From: Joostella atrarenae
GTDB taxonomy: Bacteria; Bacteroidota; Bacteroidia; Flavobacteriales; Flavobacteriaceae
Direction: 5' to 3'
DNA length: 64,000 bases
Assembly (NCBI RefSeq): GCF_021764745.1
Contig: NZ_JAETXX010000001.1
Location: 434,001 to 498,000, forward strand
Each line of letters opens with the position of its first letter. Within the stretch, counting starts at the first letter, position 1. Below the pieces are notes generated by a model. It saw only the letters and a program-made list of their open reading frames with translations. It did no database searches and had not been told where the DNA came from. Positions 35,542-43,376 of this stretch are shown one piece after another. Both the position numbers and the translations under genes were made by a program.

Positions 35542-36018
35542 ATGCAGAAGTTTGGGGTAATTCTTTTTTGCTTATTATTAGTTTCTTGTGAGCTTTTTAC
35601 TTCAGAAAAAGAAGCGAAAGAAGAGATTATAAAAAGGGAACGACAGAGTATAAATTGGAACGATGTCGATCAATACCCGCTATTTGAAAATTGCGACGAA
35701 ACAGACGATAGAAATACGCAACGTATTTGCTTCCAAGAGACTTTTACCAATCATTTTTTAGCTACGTTAACTAACAATCATTTAGTTACACACAAAAATC
35801 TAAACGATACTATAAACGTACAACTTCTTATTGGTAAAGAAGGAAATGTTACTATACTTCAGATTAAAAAAAATAAAAGAGTTTCTAAAGAAATTCCAGA
35901 AATAGATACGCTAATTGCACATACCGTAGAAACGCTACCGCGTGTATATCCTGCGCTAAAAAGGAACATTCCTGTAAATATGAAAATACAGCTCCCAATT
36001 ATCTTAAAAGTGGAATAG
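35542..36018 (+). CDS. Lipoprotein with TonB-C-like domain related to the M56 fusion
   Basis: The 158-residue protein has a lipoprotein signal peptide with lipobox LLVSC (Cys16). The mature part contains YPLFENCDE...RICF (Cys51, Cys63), followed by a TonB-C-like strand pattern (NVQLLIGKEGNVTILQI). The same P-x-F-x-x-C-D, C-F arrangement occurs in the M56 protein two genes upstream. It is probably envelope-anchored and may interact with the same ligand or partner. The gap to the TPR gene is 76 bp, so cotranscription is likely but not certain. Confidence 0.75.
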   Translation: MQKFGVILFCLLLVSCELFTSEKEAKEEIIKRERQSINWNDVDQYPLFENCDETDDRNTQRICFQETFTNHFLATLTNNHLVTHKNLNDTINVQLLIGKEGNVTILQIKKNKRVSKEIPEIDTLIAHTVETLPRVYPALKRNIPVNMKIQLPIILKVE

Positions 36019-36088
36019 TTTACATAGATAATAACTAGCTTTGTGGTGTACTAAAATTATCCTCTTTTAGGATTTTAAAAAATAAAAC

Positions 36089-36646
36089 TTGTCTAAAAAA
36101 GAACGTATTATATTAGGAATAGACCCAGGAACAACAATTATGGGATTTGGTCTTATTAAATGTATAGGACCAAAAATGGAACTGATACAATTAGACGAAT
36201 TGATTTTAAAAAAGTACACTGATCATTACTTAAAACTTCAGAAAATTTTTGAACATACCATAGGAATTATAGAAGCACATCATCCTGATGAAATTGCTAT
36301 TGAAGCTCCTTTTTTTGGTAAAAATGTTCAATCGATGCTTAAATTAGGTCGCGCACAAGGAGTAGCAATGGCGGCAGGATTATCCAGGCAAATTGCAATT
36401 ACAGAATATTCGCCAAAGAAAATTAAAATGGCAATTACAGGAAGCGGAAATGCAAGTAAAGAACAGGTAGCCAAAATGTTACAAAGTTTACTGAGTTTAA
36501 AAAAATTACCCGATAATTTAGATGCTACCGATGGATTGGCAGCTGCTGTTTGTCATTTTTATAACAGTGGAAAAATAGCTACAACCAAAAGTTATTCTGG
36601 TTGGGATGCATTTGTAAAACAGAATGAAGCACGCGTTAAGAAATGA
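36089..36646 (+). CDS. ruvC: Holliday junction resolvase RuvC (TTG start)
   Basis: The 185-residue protein shows the RuvC catalytic acids: Asp12 (GIDPGTT), Glu71 (IAIEAPFFGKN) and the pair Asp144/Asp147 (LDATDGLAAA). The start must be TTG at 36089 because an in-frame TAA lies at 36083-36085 and the next ATG (codon 18) is already past the catalytic Asp. It cleaves Holliday junctions as part of RuvABC recombination. Its stop overlaps the next gene's start by 4 bp. Confidence 0.95.
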   Translation: MSKKERIILGIDPGTTIMGFGLIKCIGPKMELIQLDELILKKYTDHYLKLQKIFEHTIGIIEAHHPDEIAIEAPFFGKNVQSMLKLGRAQGVAMAAGLSRQIAITEYSPKKIKMAITGSGNASKEQVAKMLQSLLSLKKLPDNLDATDGLAAAVCHFYNSGKIATTKSYSGWDAFVKQNEARVKK

Positions 36647-36996
36647 AATTTGATTTTATAAACAGTAATCAGCTTTTAGAAATAGCTTCTGAAGAAAAGC
36701 TTTATGATAAATTAATCTTTCAGCTAAATAAAGATTTAAAACTTTCTAATTTGGAAGAAGAATTTGGAAGTTCTATTTCTCCTGAAAAATTAAAAAGAGA
36801 TCTCCATGAACTCATTTTTATACTTATAAACGATCGTTTTGCCGATTATTTGAATTTTTTATACATAATAGATGTTTCTGAAAATGAAATAAAATCTTTA
36901 GATGGAAGTGATGTCGTTAAACTTTCTGAAGAGGTAACCTTTTTAGTACTTAAACGCGAATGGCAAAAGGTTTGGTTTAAAAATAAGTATAGTTAA
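36643..36996 (+). CDS. Hypothetical protein coupled to ruvC
   Basis: The 117-residue protein overlaps ruvC by 4 bp (ATGA), a sign of translational coupling. It is acidic, has no signal or transmembrane segment, and reads as alternating helices (LRDLHELIFILINDRFADYLNFLYIID region, read in part). I do not recognise a family. Possible roles include a small accessory to RuvC, but nothing in the sequence proves it. Confidence 0.65.
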   Translation: MKFDFINSNQLLEIASEEKLYDKLIFQLNKDLKLSNLEEEFGSSISPEKLKRDLHELIFILINDRFADYLNFLYIIDVSENEIKSLDGSDVVKLSEEVTFLVLKREWQKVWFKNKYS

Positions 36997-37023
36997 TTAA
37001 ACCTTTTTTGAAGTGTAAAATAG

Positions 37024-37059
37024 CTGAGTTGCTGAAATTATCTTATTTCAACAACTCAG
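37024..37059. terminator. Hairpin between the ruvC unit and rpiB
   Basis: A 15-bp stem with a single C-A mismatch (37024-37038 with 37045-37059, core CTGAGTTG/CAACTCAG) closes a 6-nt loop. T-runs are weak on both sides, but it lies between convergent genes. Confidence 0.6.
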
Positions 37060-37148
37060 TAGAAAAATAAATCTTAAAACGGGATATTACTACATAAATA
37101 GTAACGATTTAATTCAATATTCATCGAATTAAAAAAATCTATATGTTA

Positions 37149-37583
37149 TTAACAGTGTAGCGATATTTTATCAATTCTATTTTGATGTCTTCCTCCTTCA
37201 AATTCAGTATTTAAAAAGGTTTCTACCATTTCTATAACTTGTTGTATTGCTGTAAAACGAGCAGGAACACAAAGAATATTAGCATTGTTATGTGCTCTTG
37301 TTAAAGCTACAATCTCTTTTGTCCAGCATAAACCTGCACGAACATCAGCGTATTTATTTGCCGTCATTGCAACACCATTTCCACTTCCGCAGATAAGAAT
37401 TCCGAAATCTACTTCTTTATTATGTACCGCTTTTGCAACAGGATGTACAAAATCTGGATAATCTACACTAGAAGCTTCGTCTGTACCAAAGTTTTCTACT
37501 TCAATATTCTTTTCTTTTAAGTATTTTACAACTGCAAACTTATAGTCAGTCCCTGCGTGATCGTTACCGATTGCTATTTTCAT
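37149..37583 (-). CDS. rpiB: Ribose-5-phosphate isomerase B
   Basis: The 144-residue protein matches the RpiB/LacAB family. The N-terminus is MKIAIGNDHAGTDYK and the active-site region is GILICGSGNGVAMTANK, with the Cys that acts as catalytic base in many RpiB enzymes. It interconverts ribose-5-phosphate and ribulose-5-phosphate in the pentose phosphate pathway. It is transcribed away from a 715-bp AT-rich non-coding region, with a promoter-like element just upstream. Confidence 0.95.
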   Translation of the reverse strand: MKIAIGNDHAGTDYKFAVVKYLKEKNIEVENFGTDEASSVDYPDFVHPVAKAVHNKEVDFGILICGSGNGVAMTANKYADVRAGLCWTKEIVALTRAHNNANILCVPARFTAIQQVIEMVETFLNTEFEGGRHQNRIDKISLHC

Positions 37584-37602
37584 GTTTTTCGTTTTATATT
37601 AA

Positions 37603-37636
37603 CAAAGGTAATAAATAGTAAACTACCTCACAGCAA
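37603..37636 (-). promoter_or_regulatory. rpiB promoter (TTG-N23-TACCTTTG)
   Basis: Minus strand: TACCTTTG at 37610-37603 lies 19 bp before the ATG, with a TTG at 37636-37634. The 23-bp spacing is at the long end of the accepted range. Confidence 0.4.
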
Positions 37637-37639
37637 GCC

Positions 37640-38290
37640 TGCTAGGCATTATTTTAAAAAATAAATTGATTTTAAATTCTTGCTAAGACCACAGTTTTCA
37701 TAATTATAAACACCGTTGTTAACTTAAATTCATAATAAGATAACAGTCAGTTAATTATAAAAACATACTAATTGTTGATATTTATGTGGTGAAATCTATC
37801 AACTAAATTTGCATATATGATAAGTAGTTTCAATTTGTAAAATTAATTGAATTATGCAAGTTGAAAATGTATTTTTTAGTTGACATTTCATTAACTACTT
37901 ATCAACACTTATTAACATAAAACTGGGGTGCTACTTATTAAAAATTCTCTGTTAATTGAGTTATTGACAACTGTGAACGAAATCTTAAAATTTGTTCTTT
38001 TCCAATGCTTTATAAAAATATAAGTTGTTAATAGCTTTTTATAAGTTGGGATAATTAAAGACAACTAACAAACTACAATAAAGTTTTGCTACATATAAAC
38101 ACACTATAATAGTCACCATTTAATTTTAAATTTATAAAAAAGAAAAAGATATATATGTTAATAGAGTTAATAACTAAAACTGATTTTAAGTTTTTCTATT
38201 TTTAAAAAGAAGAAAATCTATTTTTCTGAATATTGAAAATGAAAAAAAAATTGATTGTAATTTTACAAAAAGTTTAAAGTAAAAAAGATG
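37640..38290. other. Candidate replication origin: AT-rich region with DnaA-box-like repeats
   Basis: This is the larger of the two gene-poor gaps, very AT-rich and without credible ORFs. Similar 9-mers of the form YTATYAACA, close to the DnaA box TTATCCACA, occur at 37773-37781 (minus, ATATCAACA), 37796-37804 (plus, CTATCAACT), 37899-37907 (plus, TTATCAACA), 37909-37917 (plus, TTATTAACA), 38026-38034 (minus, CTATTAACA) and 38156-38164 (minus, CTATTAACA). The stretch from 38100 on is nearly pure A/T and could unwind. Two parS-like sites lie 8-10 kb away. The origin function is inferred. Confidence 0.35.
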
Positions 38291-38298
38291 ACGCTTAA

Positions 38299-38541
38299 TT
38301 AAACTATTTTTAAGTTTGTATCTGGAGTATCCAATTCTTTTATTAATTCTTTTACGTAGTCTGCGTAGTCAACATGAACGCGTAGTTTAATTCCACCGAG
38401 GGCATTAGAGTAAAAGGGAGAAATACCAATCATCGTTTCATTTTCAAAAAAGAAAGGTATCTCCTCATCTATAAGTAAATACTTAAGAACAAGATATTCA
38501 TGAGGATATGTGTATGTAGCAACTAAAACAAAATTTTTCAT
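38299..38541 (-). CDS. DUF2007 small protein
   Basis: The 80-residue protein matches DUF2007 ('putative signal transducing protein'): an N-terminal strand FVLVATYTYPHEYLVLKYLL, a middle EEIPFFFENET segment and a C-terminal VHVDYADYVKELIKEL helix. Its role is unknown. It is cytoplasmic and small enough to be a regulatory or binding module. It lies directly beside the AT-rich region with DnaA-box-like repeats. Confidence 0.8.
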   Translation of the reverse strand: MKNFVLVATYTYPHEYLVLKYLLIDEEIPFFFENETMIGISPFYSNALGGIKLRVHVDYADYVKELIKELDTPDTNLKIV

Positions 38542-38790
38542 TCTGATAAAAATTAACTTGCTAATTGATTTTTTAAATCTTGCCTTACTATGATTCCAAA
38601 CATTATAAAATTATTTAATTTTAATATTTAAAATACATCAATAGAAGTAGTTGACTTAAATATAGGTAAAATTTTCTTTTAAAATATAGAATTTATATCC
38701 CAAAAGGTGTATTAATATTTTGTAGCTTAGTTAGTATTAGAAATACATTTAAATTAATAACTAGCACGTTATTAACAACAGTAATCAGTT

Positions 38791-38946
38791 TTATAAAATT
38801 TCTTTATTTAAAGTATCATTTATAGTCCTTGCAGTTTCCAAATGTTCCTTTTTTTCCAAAGAATAATTGATGTAACCAGCAAACGACAAAATCCCTGCCA
38901 AGAAGACAAGAATAAAGAAGATTAATATTTTATAAAATTTTTTCAA
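38791..38946 (-). CDS. Small membrane protein (51 residues, TTG start)
   Basis: The minus strand encodes a 51-residue protein starting MKKFYKILIFFILVFLAG, which gives a basic N-terminus and one transmembrane helix. A short, charged tail ends in TLNKEIL. The start must be TTG at 38946, since an in-frame TAA lies immediately upstream (38952-38950). A TACTTTTG promoter-like element is 36 bp further upstream. Similar single-span mini-proteins have diverse regulatory roles. The function is unknown. Another copy of the DnaA-box-like 9-mer (38769-38777) sits just beyond its stop. Confidence 0.5.
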   Translation of the reverse strand: MKKFYKILIFFILVFLAGILSFAGYINYSLEKKEHLETARTINDTLNKEIL

Positions 38947-38982
38947 TGTTTAACAGAATGATTACTATTTATATAGACGACG

Positions 38983-38990
38983 CAAAAGTA
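38983..38990 (-). promoter_or_regulatory. -7 element of the small membrane ORF
   Basis: The minus strand reads TACTTTTG, an exact TAnnTTTG match 36 bp upstream of the TTG start at 38946. Confidence 0.4.
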
Positions 38991-39084
38991 GTATTGTTAC
39001 ACAATATTTAATAAAACTTTAACTTTTAAAATTAATTAGAGTACTACTATAATAATTTGTACTTTACTTGAAGAATTAATATTT

Positions 39085-41274
39085 ATGACGAAAAAGAAAA
39101 AAAGAGCCCTAAAGCATAAAAAAAATGAACTTACAAAAGGGATCTTTACTGTACTAGAAAGTAATAGAGATCAGAGTTTTAACTATAAACAAATAGCTGC
39201 TAAATTGGATATTAAAGATACCGAAGGCAGAAACTTATTGATTAAAAAACTAGGGCAGTTAAAAGATAAAAAAAGAATTGAAGAAGTAGAAAGAGGAAAA
39301 TATAAAGCATTACCTTCTCAAAACTATCACGAAGGTGTGGTAGACATGACTGGAAGAAATAACGCCTATGTTATAACAGACGATTTAGATTCTGATGTTT
39401 TTGTACCTTTTAATCTATTAAACAAAGCCCTTCATGGCGATGTTGTAGAAGTTTATGTTTTTCCACGTAGAAGAAGTGGTAAAAAGATGGAAGGGGAAAT
39501 TACTAAAGTAATAGAACGTAAGAAAACTACTTTTGTAGGAATCGTTCAATTACAGAAAAGTTTTGCATTTGTAAAACCTACAGATTTTAAAATGTATACC
39601 GATATTTTTGTTCCTAAAAATAAAATTGGAGGAGCAGAAGATGGTGATAAAGTTATTGTAGAAATTGAAGATTGGCCTAAAGATACAGATTCTCCAAACG
39701 GAAAAATTGTACAAGTTCTAGGTAAACCAGGTGAACATGATACCGAGATTCATGCTATTCTAGCAGAATATGGATTGCCTTATACTTTTCCGGAAGAAGT
39801 AGAACATTATGCTAATAAGTTAGATACTTCTATTACAAAAGAGGAAATTTCTAAGCGTAGAGATATGCGTGATGTTCCTACTTTTACAATAGATCCTAAA
39901 GATGCTAAAGATTTTGATGATGCCTTATCTTTTAGAATTTTAGAAGATGGAAATTATGAAATAGGGATCCATATTGCCGATGTTTCTCATTATATCGATT
40001 TGGATTCTGTTCTAGAAGAAGAAGCTTATAAACGAGCTACTTCTGTATATTTAGTGGATCGAGTAGTGCCAATGCTTCCTGAGGTTTTATCTAATAATGC
40101 TTGTTCTTTAAGACCTAATGAAGAGAAACTTACCTTTTCTGCAGTTTTTAAAATGAGTAAAGATGCTAAAGTTTTAGATAAGTGGTTTGGAAGAACTGTA
40201 ACCTATTCTGATAGGCGTTTTGCATATGAAGAGGCACAAGTAATGATAGAAAATCAAAACAATATTGTTCCTGCTGATATTTCTCTTACTGGAGAAACTT
40301 ATGAAGTAGAACAGCATATTTCTGATGCTATTATTACATTAGATAATATGGCCAAACTGATGCGTTCTCGACGTCTTTCTGCTGGTGCTATTTCTTTTGA
40401 TAAAGTAGAAGTTAAGTTTGAACTTAATGATGAAAGTGAACCAATTGGAGTTTACTTTAAAACTACAAAAGATGCCAATAAACTTATTGAAGAGTTTATG
40501 TTACTTGCCAACAGAAAAGTTGCTGAATATATAGGTAAGCAGAAGAAAACATTTGTTTACCGTGTACATGATGAGCCAGATGAAGAGAAATTAATGACTT
40601 TACAAGGAGTTATTTCTAAATTTGGATATAGTATAGATATGAAAACTAAAAAGGCTGTTACAAGCTCTTTAAATAGTTTATTAGAAAAAGTGCAGGGTAC
40701 TAAAGAACAGAATTTGGTAGATACGCTTACTATTAGAACAATGAGTAAAGCAGTTTATACAACCGATAATATTGGACATTATGGTTTAGCTTTCGATTAT
40801 TATACGCACTTTACATCGCCAATTCGTAGGTATCCCGATGTTATGGTGCATCGTTTATTACAGCATTATTTAGATGGCGGTGCTTCTGTAAATGCAGAAA
40901 CTTATGAGGAGAAATGTAAACATTCTTCGAGTATGGAATACCTTGCAACTAGCGCCGAACGAGATTCTATTAAATACATGCAGATTAAATTTATGGAAGG
41001 TCGTTATGACGAAGAGTTTATAGGTGTTATTTCTGGAGTTACAGAATGGGGAATCTATGTAGAACTTATCGACAATAAATGTGAGGGTATGATCCGTACA
41101 AGAGATATTAAAGACGATTATTATGTTTTTGATGAAAAGCAATATGCTTTAGTAGGGGAACGTACCAAGAATATGTATCAATTAGGGGATGAAGTTTTCG
41201 TTAAATTGAAAAATACAGATCTTGTAAAAAGACATTTAGATTTCGAACTTACAGGTAAGAAAATTAATAGTTAA
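39085..41274 (+). CDS. rnr: Ribonuclease R
   Basis: The 729-residue protein has an N-terminal helix-turn-helix segment (about 10-70) and two cold-shock OB domains. The RNB catalytic domain has the acidic cluster TIDPKDAKDFDDALS near residues 267-281, and there is a C-terminal S1 domain (WGIYVEL...EGMIR) near 650-680. It degrades structured RNA from the 3' end. Length agrees with bacterial RNase R. It diverges from the small membrane ORF. Confidence 0.97.
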   Translation: MTKKKKRALKHKKNELTKGIFTVLESNRDQSFNYKQIAAKLDIKDTEGRNLLIKKLGQLKDKKRIEEVERGKYKALPSQNYHEGVVDMTGRNNAYVITDDLDSDVFVPFNLLNKALHGDVVEVYVFPRRRSGKKMEGEITKVIERKKTTFVGIVQLQKSFAFVKPTDFKMYTDIFVPKNKIGGAEDGDKVIVEIEDWPKDTDSPNGKIVQVLGKPGEHDTEIHAILAEYGLPYTFPEEVEHYANKLDTSITKEEISKRRDMRDVPTFTIDPKDAKDFDDALSFRILEDGNYEIGIHIADVSHYIDLDSVLEEEAYKRATSVYLVDRVVPMLPEVLSNNACSLRPNEEKLTFSAVFKMSKDAKVLDKWFGRTVTYSDRRFAYEEAQVMIENQNNIVPADISLTGETYEVEQHISDAIITLDNMAKLMRSRRLSAGAISFDKVEVKFELNDESEPIGVYFKTTKDANKLIEEFMLLANRKVAEYIGKQKKTFVYRVHDEPDEEKLMTLQGVISKFGYSIDMKTKKAVTSSLNSLLEKVQGTKEQNLVDTLTIRTMSKAVYTTDNIGHYGLAFDYYTHFTSPIRRYPDVMVHRLLQHYLDGGASVNAETYEEKCKHSSSMEYLATSAERDSIKYMQIKFMEGRYDEEFIGVISGVTEWGIYVELIDNKCEGMIRTRDIKDDYYVFDEKQYALVGERTKNMYQLGDEVFVKLKNTDLVKRHLDFELTGKKINS

Positions 41275-41423
41275 TTAATTCCATCGGCTATTAACATTTT
41301 TTATCATTTTAAATTTCATATTCCAGTTAATAGTAGGTTATCTTTATAAAACTAAATTAAGTTCCAATAGCTATTGTTCATTGGGATTTAATTATAACTA
41401 ATAAGTGGAATTAAAAATTAATT

Positions 41424-42098
41424 ATGAAAAATATAATTTTAGTAAGTGTTTTATTTTTAACCTCATTAGCATTTTCTCAAGACAATGTTACGAAAGAGCT
41501 TGGAGACTTTCACGAAGTTAAAGCTTATGATGGTTTGTCGATAACTATTAAAAAAGGTGATAAAAACAAAGCCGTTATTTCGGGTAAAAATTCATCAGAA
41601 GTAATTTTTGTTAATAAAAACGGTAAGTTAAAAGTACGTATGAATATTAACGAAGTCTTTAATGGTTATAAAACTTTTGTTGTTCTCTATGCAAAAGATT
41701 TAATTGATGTAATTGACGTTAATGAAAATGCTTTTGTTACAGTAAAAGATAATATCGAACAGATAGATTTAGAACTTAGAGCTCAAGAAGGTGCTAAGAT
41801 TGAAGGAGATATAAAAGTAGATCGTTTAAAATCTAAAGCCGTTACTGGTGGTGTTATTACTTTAACTGGTGTTGCAAAAAATCAGGAAGTAGATGTTAAT
41901 ACTGGAGGTAGATTTGAAGGTTCAGAATTAATTTCCGAGCAAACAGATGTAGATGTAAAAGCTGGTGGTATTGCAGACGTGCACGCTACACAATTTGTAG
42001 ATGCTAAAGTTAAAGTAGGAGGAACTATAAACGTTTCTGGGAAACCTAAAGTAATAGAAAAACAAACTTTTGTTGGTGGTACCATCAATGAAGAATAA
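41424..42098 (+). CDS. Exported DUF2807/GIN-domain protein
   Basis: The 224-residue protein has a signal peptide ending AFSQ (residues 1-19). It then shows regular short beta-strand repeats of the head-GIN/DUF2807 type: FHEVKAYDGLSITIKKGD, then VDRLKSKAVTGGVITL and DVKAGGIADVHATQFVDAKVKVGGTINVSG, read in parts. These form a right-handed beta-solenoid on the outside of the cell or in the periplasm. The role is unknown. A 13-bp terminator follows. Confidence 0.88.
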   Translation: MKNIILVSVLFLTSLAFSQDNVTKELGDFHEVKAYDGLSITIKKGDKNKAVISGKNSSEVIFVNKNGKLKVRMNINEVFNGYKTFVVLYAKDLIDVIDVNENAFVTVKDNIEQIDLELRAQEGAKIEGDIKVDRLKSKAVTGGVITLTGVAKNQEVDVNTGGRFEGSELISEQTDVDVKAGGIADVHATQFVDAKVKVGGTINVSGKPKVIEKQTFVGGTINEE

Positions 42099-42123
42099 GT
42101 AGTTACCAATATAAATAGTATTT

Positions 42124-42160
42124 AAAATCATCATAATTGCTAATAAGTTATGATGATTTT
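42124..42160 (+). terminator. Intrinsic terminator after the GIN-domain gene
   Basis: A perfect 13-bp stem (aaaatcatcataa at 42124-42136 with 42148-42160) closes an 11-nt loop and is followed by T-rich sequence. Confidence 0.8.
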
Positions 42161-42292
42161 TTATTTTTACATTATAATTTTACCCTTAGCAACCAATTCT
42201 TAATTTAACTGTTATTCGATACCTTATTTTTTAAAAAATTTAGGTAGTTAATTACTTCCAGTTTCTAGCTGGAGTTTTTTAATTTATTTTTA

Positions 42293-42976
42293 ATGATAGA
42301 AGATGTTTTTAAAGCAATACCGCTCGGAATCCTTTTGGCATTTACCATTGGTCCAGTGTTTTTTGTTTTATTAGAAACTAGTGCAATTAAAGGATTTAGA
42401 GCTGCCATAAGTTTTGACTTAGGAGTTGTATTGGGTGATATAACTTTTATTTTAATTGCTTATTACAGTACCAATAAAATCCTGCATAAAATTAAGGACG
42501 ATCCTTCTTTATTTATTTTCGGCGGAATTTTATTAATTACCTACGGAGTTATTTCTTTTATAAAATGTAAAAGCGATTATAAAAAAGATATCCGTAATGC
42601 AATCAATCAAGTGGTTGTAAAACGTAATTATTTCAAACTTTTTCTTAAAGGTTTTCTTCTGAATTTTATCAATGTTGGAGTACTTGGTTTTTGGCTAGGA
42701 ATCATTATAATTTTTGGTCCTAAGTTAGAAATGAATGATGATCGAATTTTTGTATTTATCAGTACAATACTTATTACATATTTAATAGTAGATTGTATTA
42801 AAATATTATTGGCAAAGCAATTACGTAATAAGCTAACACCAAAACGTATTTTTAAAATTAAAAGAGTAATTAGTTTAATTCTCATTCTATTTGGCTTTGT
42901 TTTATCATTACAAGGCTTTTTCCCGGACGAAAAACAAAAGATAGAGAATGTTATCGAAGATATTAGAAATCGTTAA
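42293..42976 (+). CDS. LysE/RhtB-family amino-acid exporter
   Basis: The 227-residue membrane protein has the LysE-family N-terminal signature IPLGILLAFTIGPVFFVLLETS. It continues with the typical GFRAAISFDLGVVLGDI segment and six hydrophobic helices. Members export amino acids or related metabolites with the help of proton motive force; the substrate here is unknown. A terminator-like hairpin (42255-42274) sits 18 bp before the start. The DoxX-like gene starts 1 bp after its stop. Confidence 0.88.
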   Translation: MIEDVFKAIPLGILLAFTIGPVFFVLLETSAIKGFRAAISFDLGVVLGDITFILIAYYSTNKILHKIKDDPSLFIFGGILLITYGVISFIKCKSDYKKDIRNAINQVVVKRNYFKLFLKGFLLNFINVGVLGFWLGIIIIFGPKLEMNDDRIFVFISTILITYLIVDCIKILLAKQLRNKLTPKRIFKIKRVISLILILFGFVLSLQGFFPDEKQKIENVIEDIRNR

Positions 42977-42977
42977 T

Positions 42978-43376
42978 ATGGACGCTTATTTTACCCTTTT
43001 ACCAATTATAGGACTATTACTCTTTATTGCGATTACTTTTTTATTTAGTTTTTGGGATAAAATCTCTGATTGGAATGGTAATCTAACATTTTTAAGAAGT
43101 CATTTTGCTAAAACTTCCGTCGTTCCTTTGTTGCCATTCACACTTTTAGTTATTACTATTTTGGAATTTGTAGCTGGAATTTTCGCTTTGTTAGGAATCT
43201 ATTATTTATTCTCAGATCATTATTTTATTGCAATCTTAAGCTGTATACTATCTTTAATTGTATTGTTCATTTTTTTAATAGGACAAAGAATAGCTAAAGA
43301 TTTTGATGGCGCTATGAAGATTACAGTTTATATTATTCCTGTAGTTTTTTGCCTTTATTTACTTACTTCAATATAG
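42978..43376 (+). CDS. DoxX-like membrane protein
   Basis: Start placed at the ATG at 42978, one base after the LysE stop; an upstream in-frame ATG at 42948 lies inside lysE. The 132-residue protein has four hydrophobic helices. FLRSHFAKTSVVPLLPFTLLVITILEF (read in part) is the DoxX-like signature. DoxX proteins associate with thiol-stress or quinol systems in other bacteria, and no such partner is seen here. Its 3' end overlaps the convergent AsmA-like gene by 14 bp. Confidence 0.75.
   Translation: MDAYFTLLPIIGLLLFIAITFLFSFWDKISDWNGNLTFLRSHFAKTSVVPLLPFTLLVITILEFVAGIFALLGIYYLFSDHYFIAILSCILSLIVLFIFLIGQRIAKDFDGAMKITVYIIPVVFCLYLLTSI

Noticed and set aside
37625-37650. Short GCCT-GCT-AGGC inverted repeat upstream of rpiB
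   Set aside because: A four-bp stem is too weak to be called a terminator or recombination site.
42948-42977. Upstream ATG of the DoxX-like gene inside lysE
   Set aside because: The ATG at 42978, directly after the lysE stop, gives a better start at the first hydrophobic helix.
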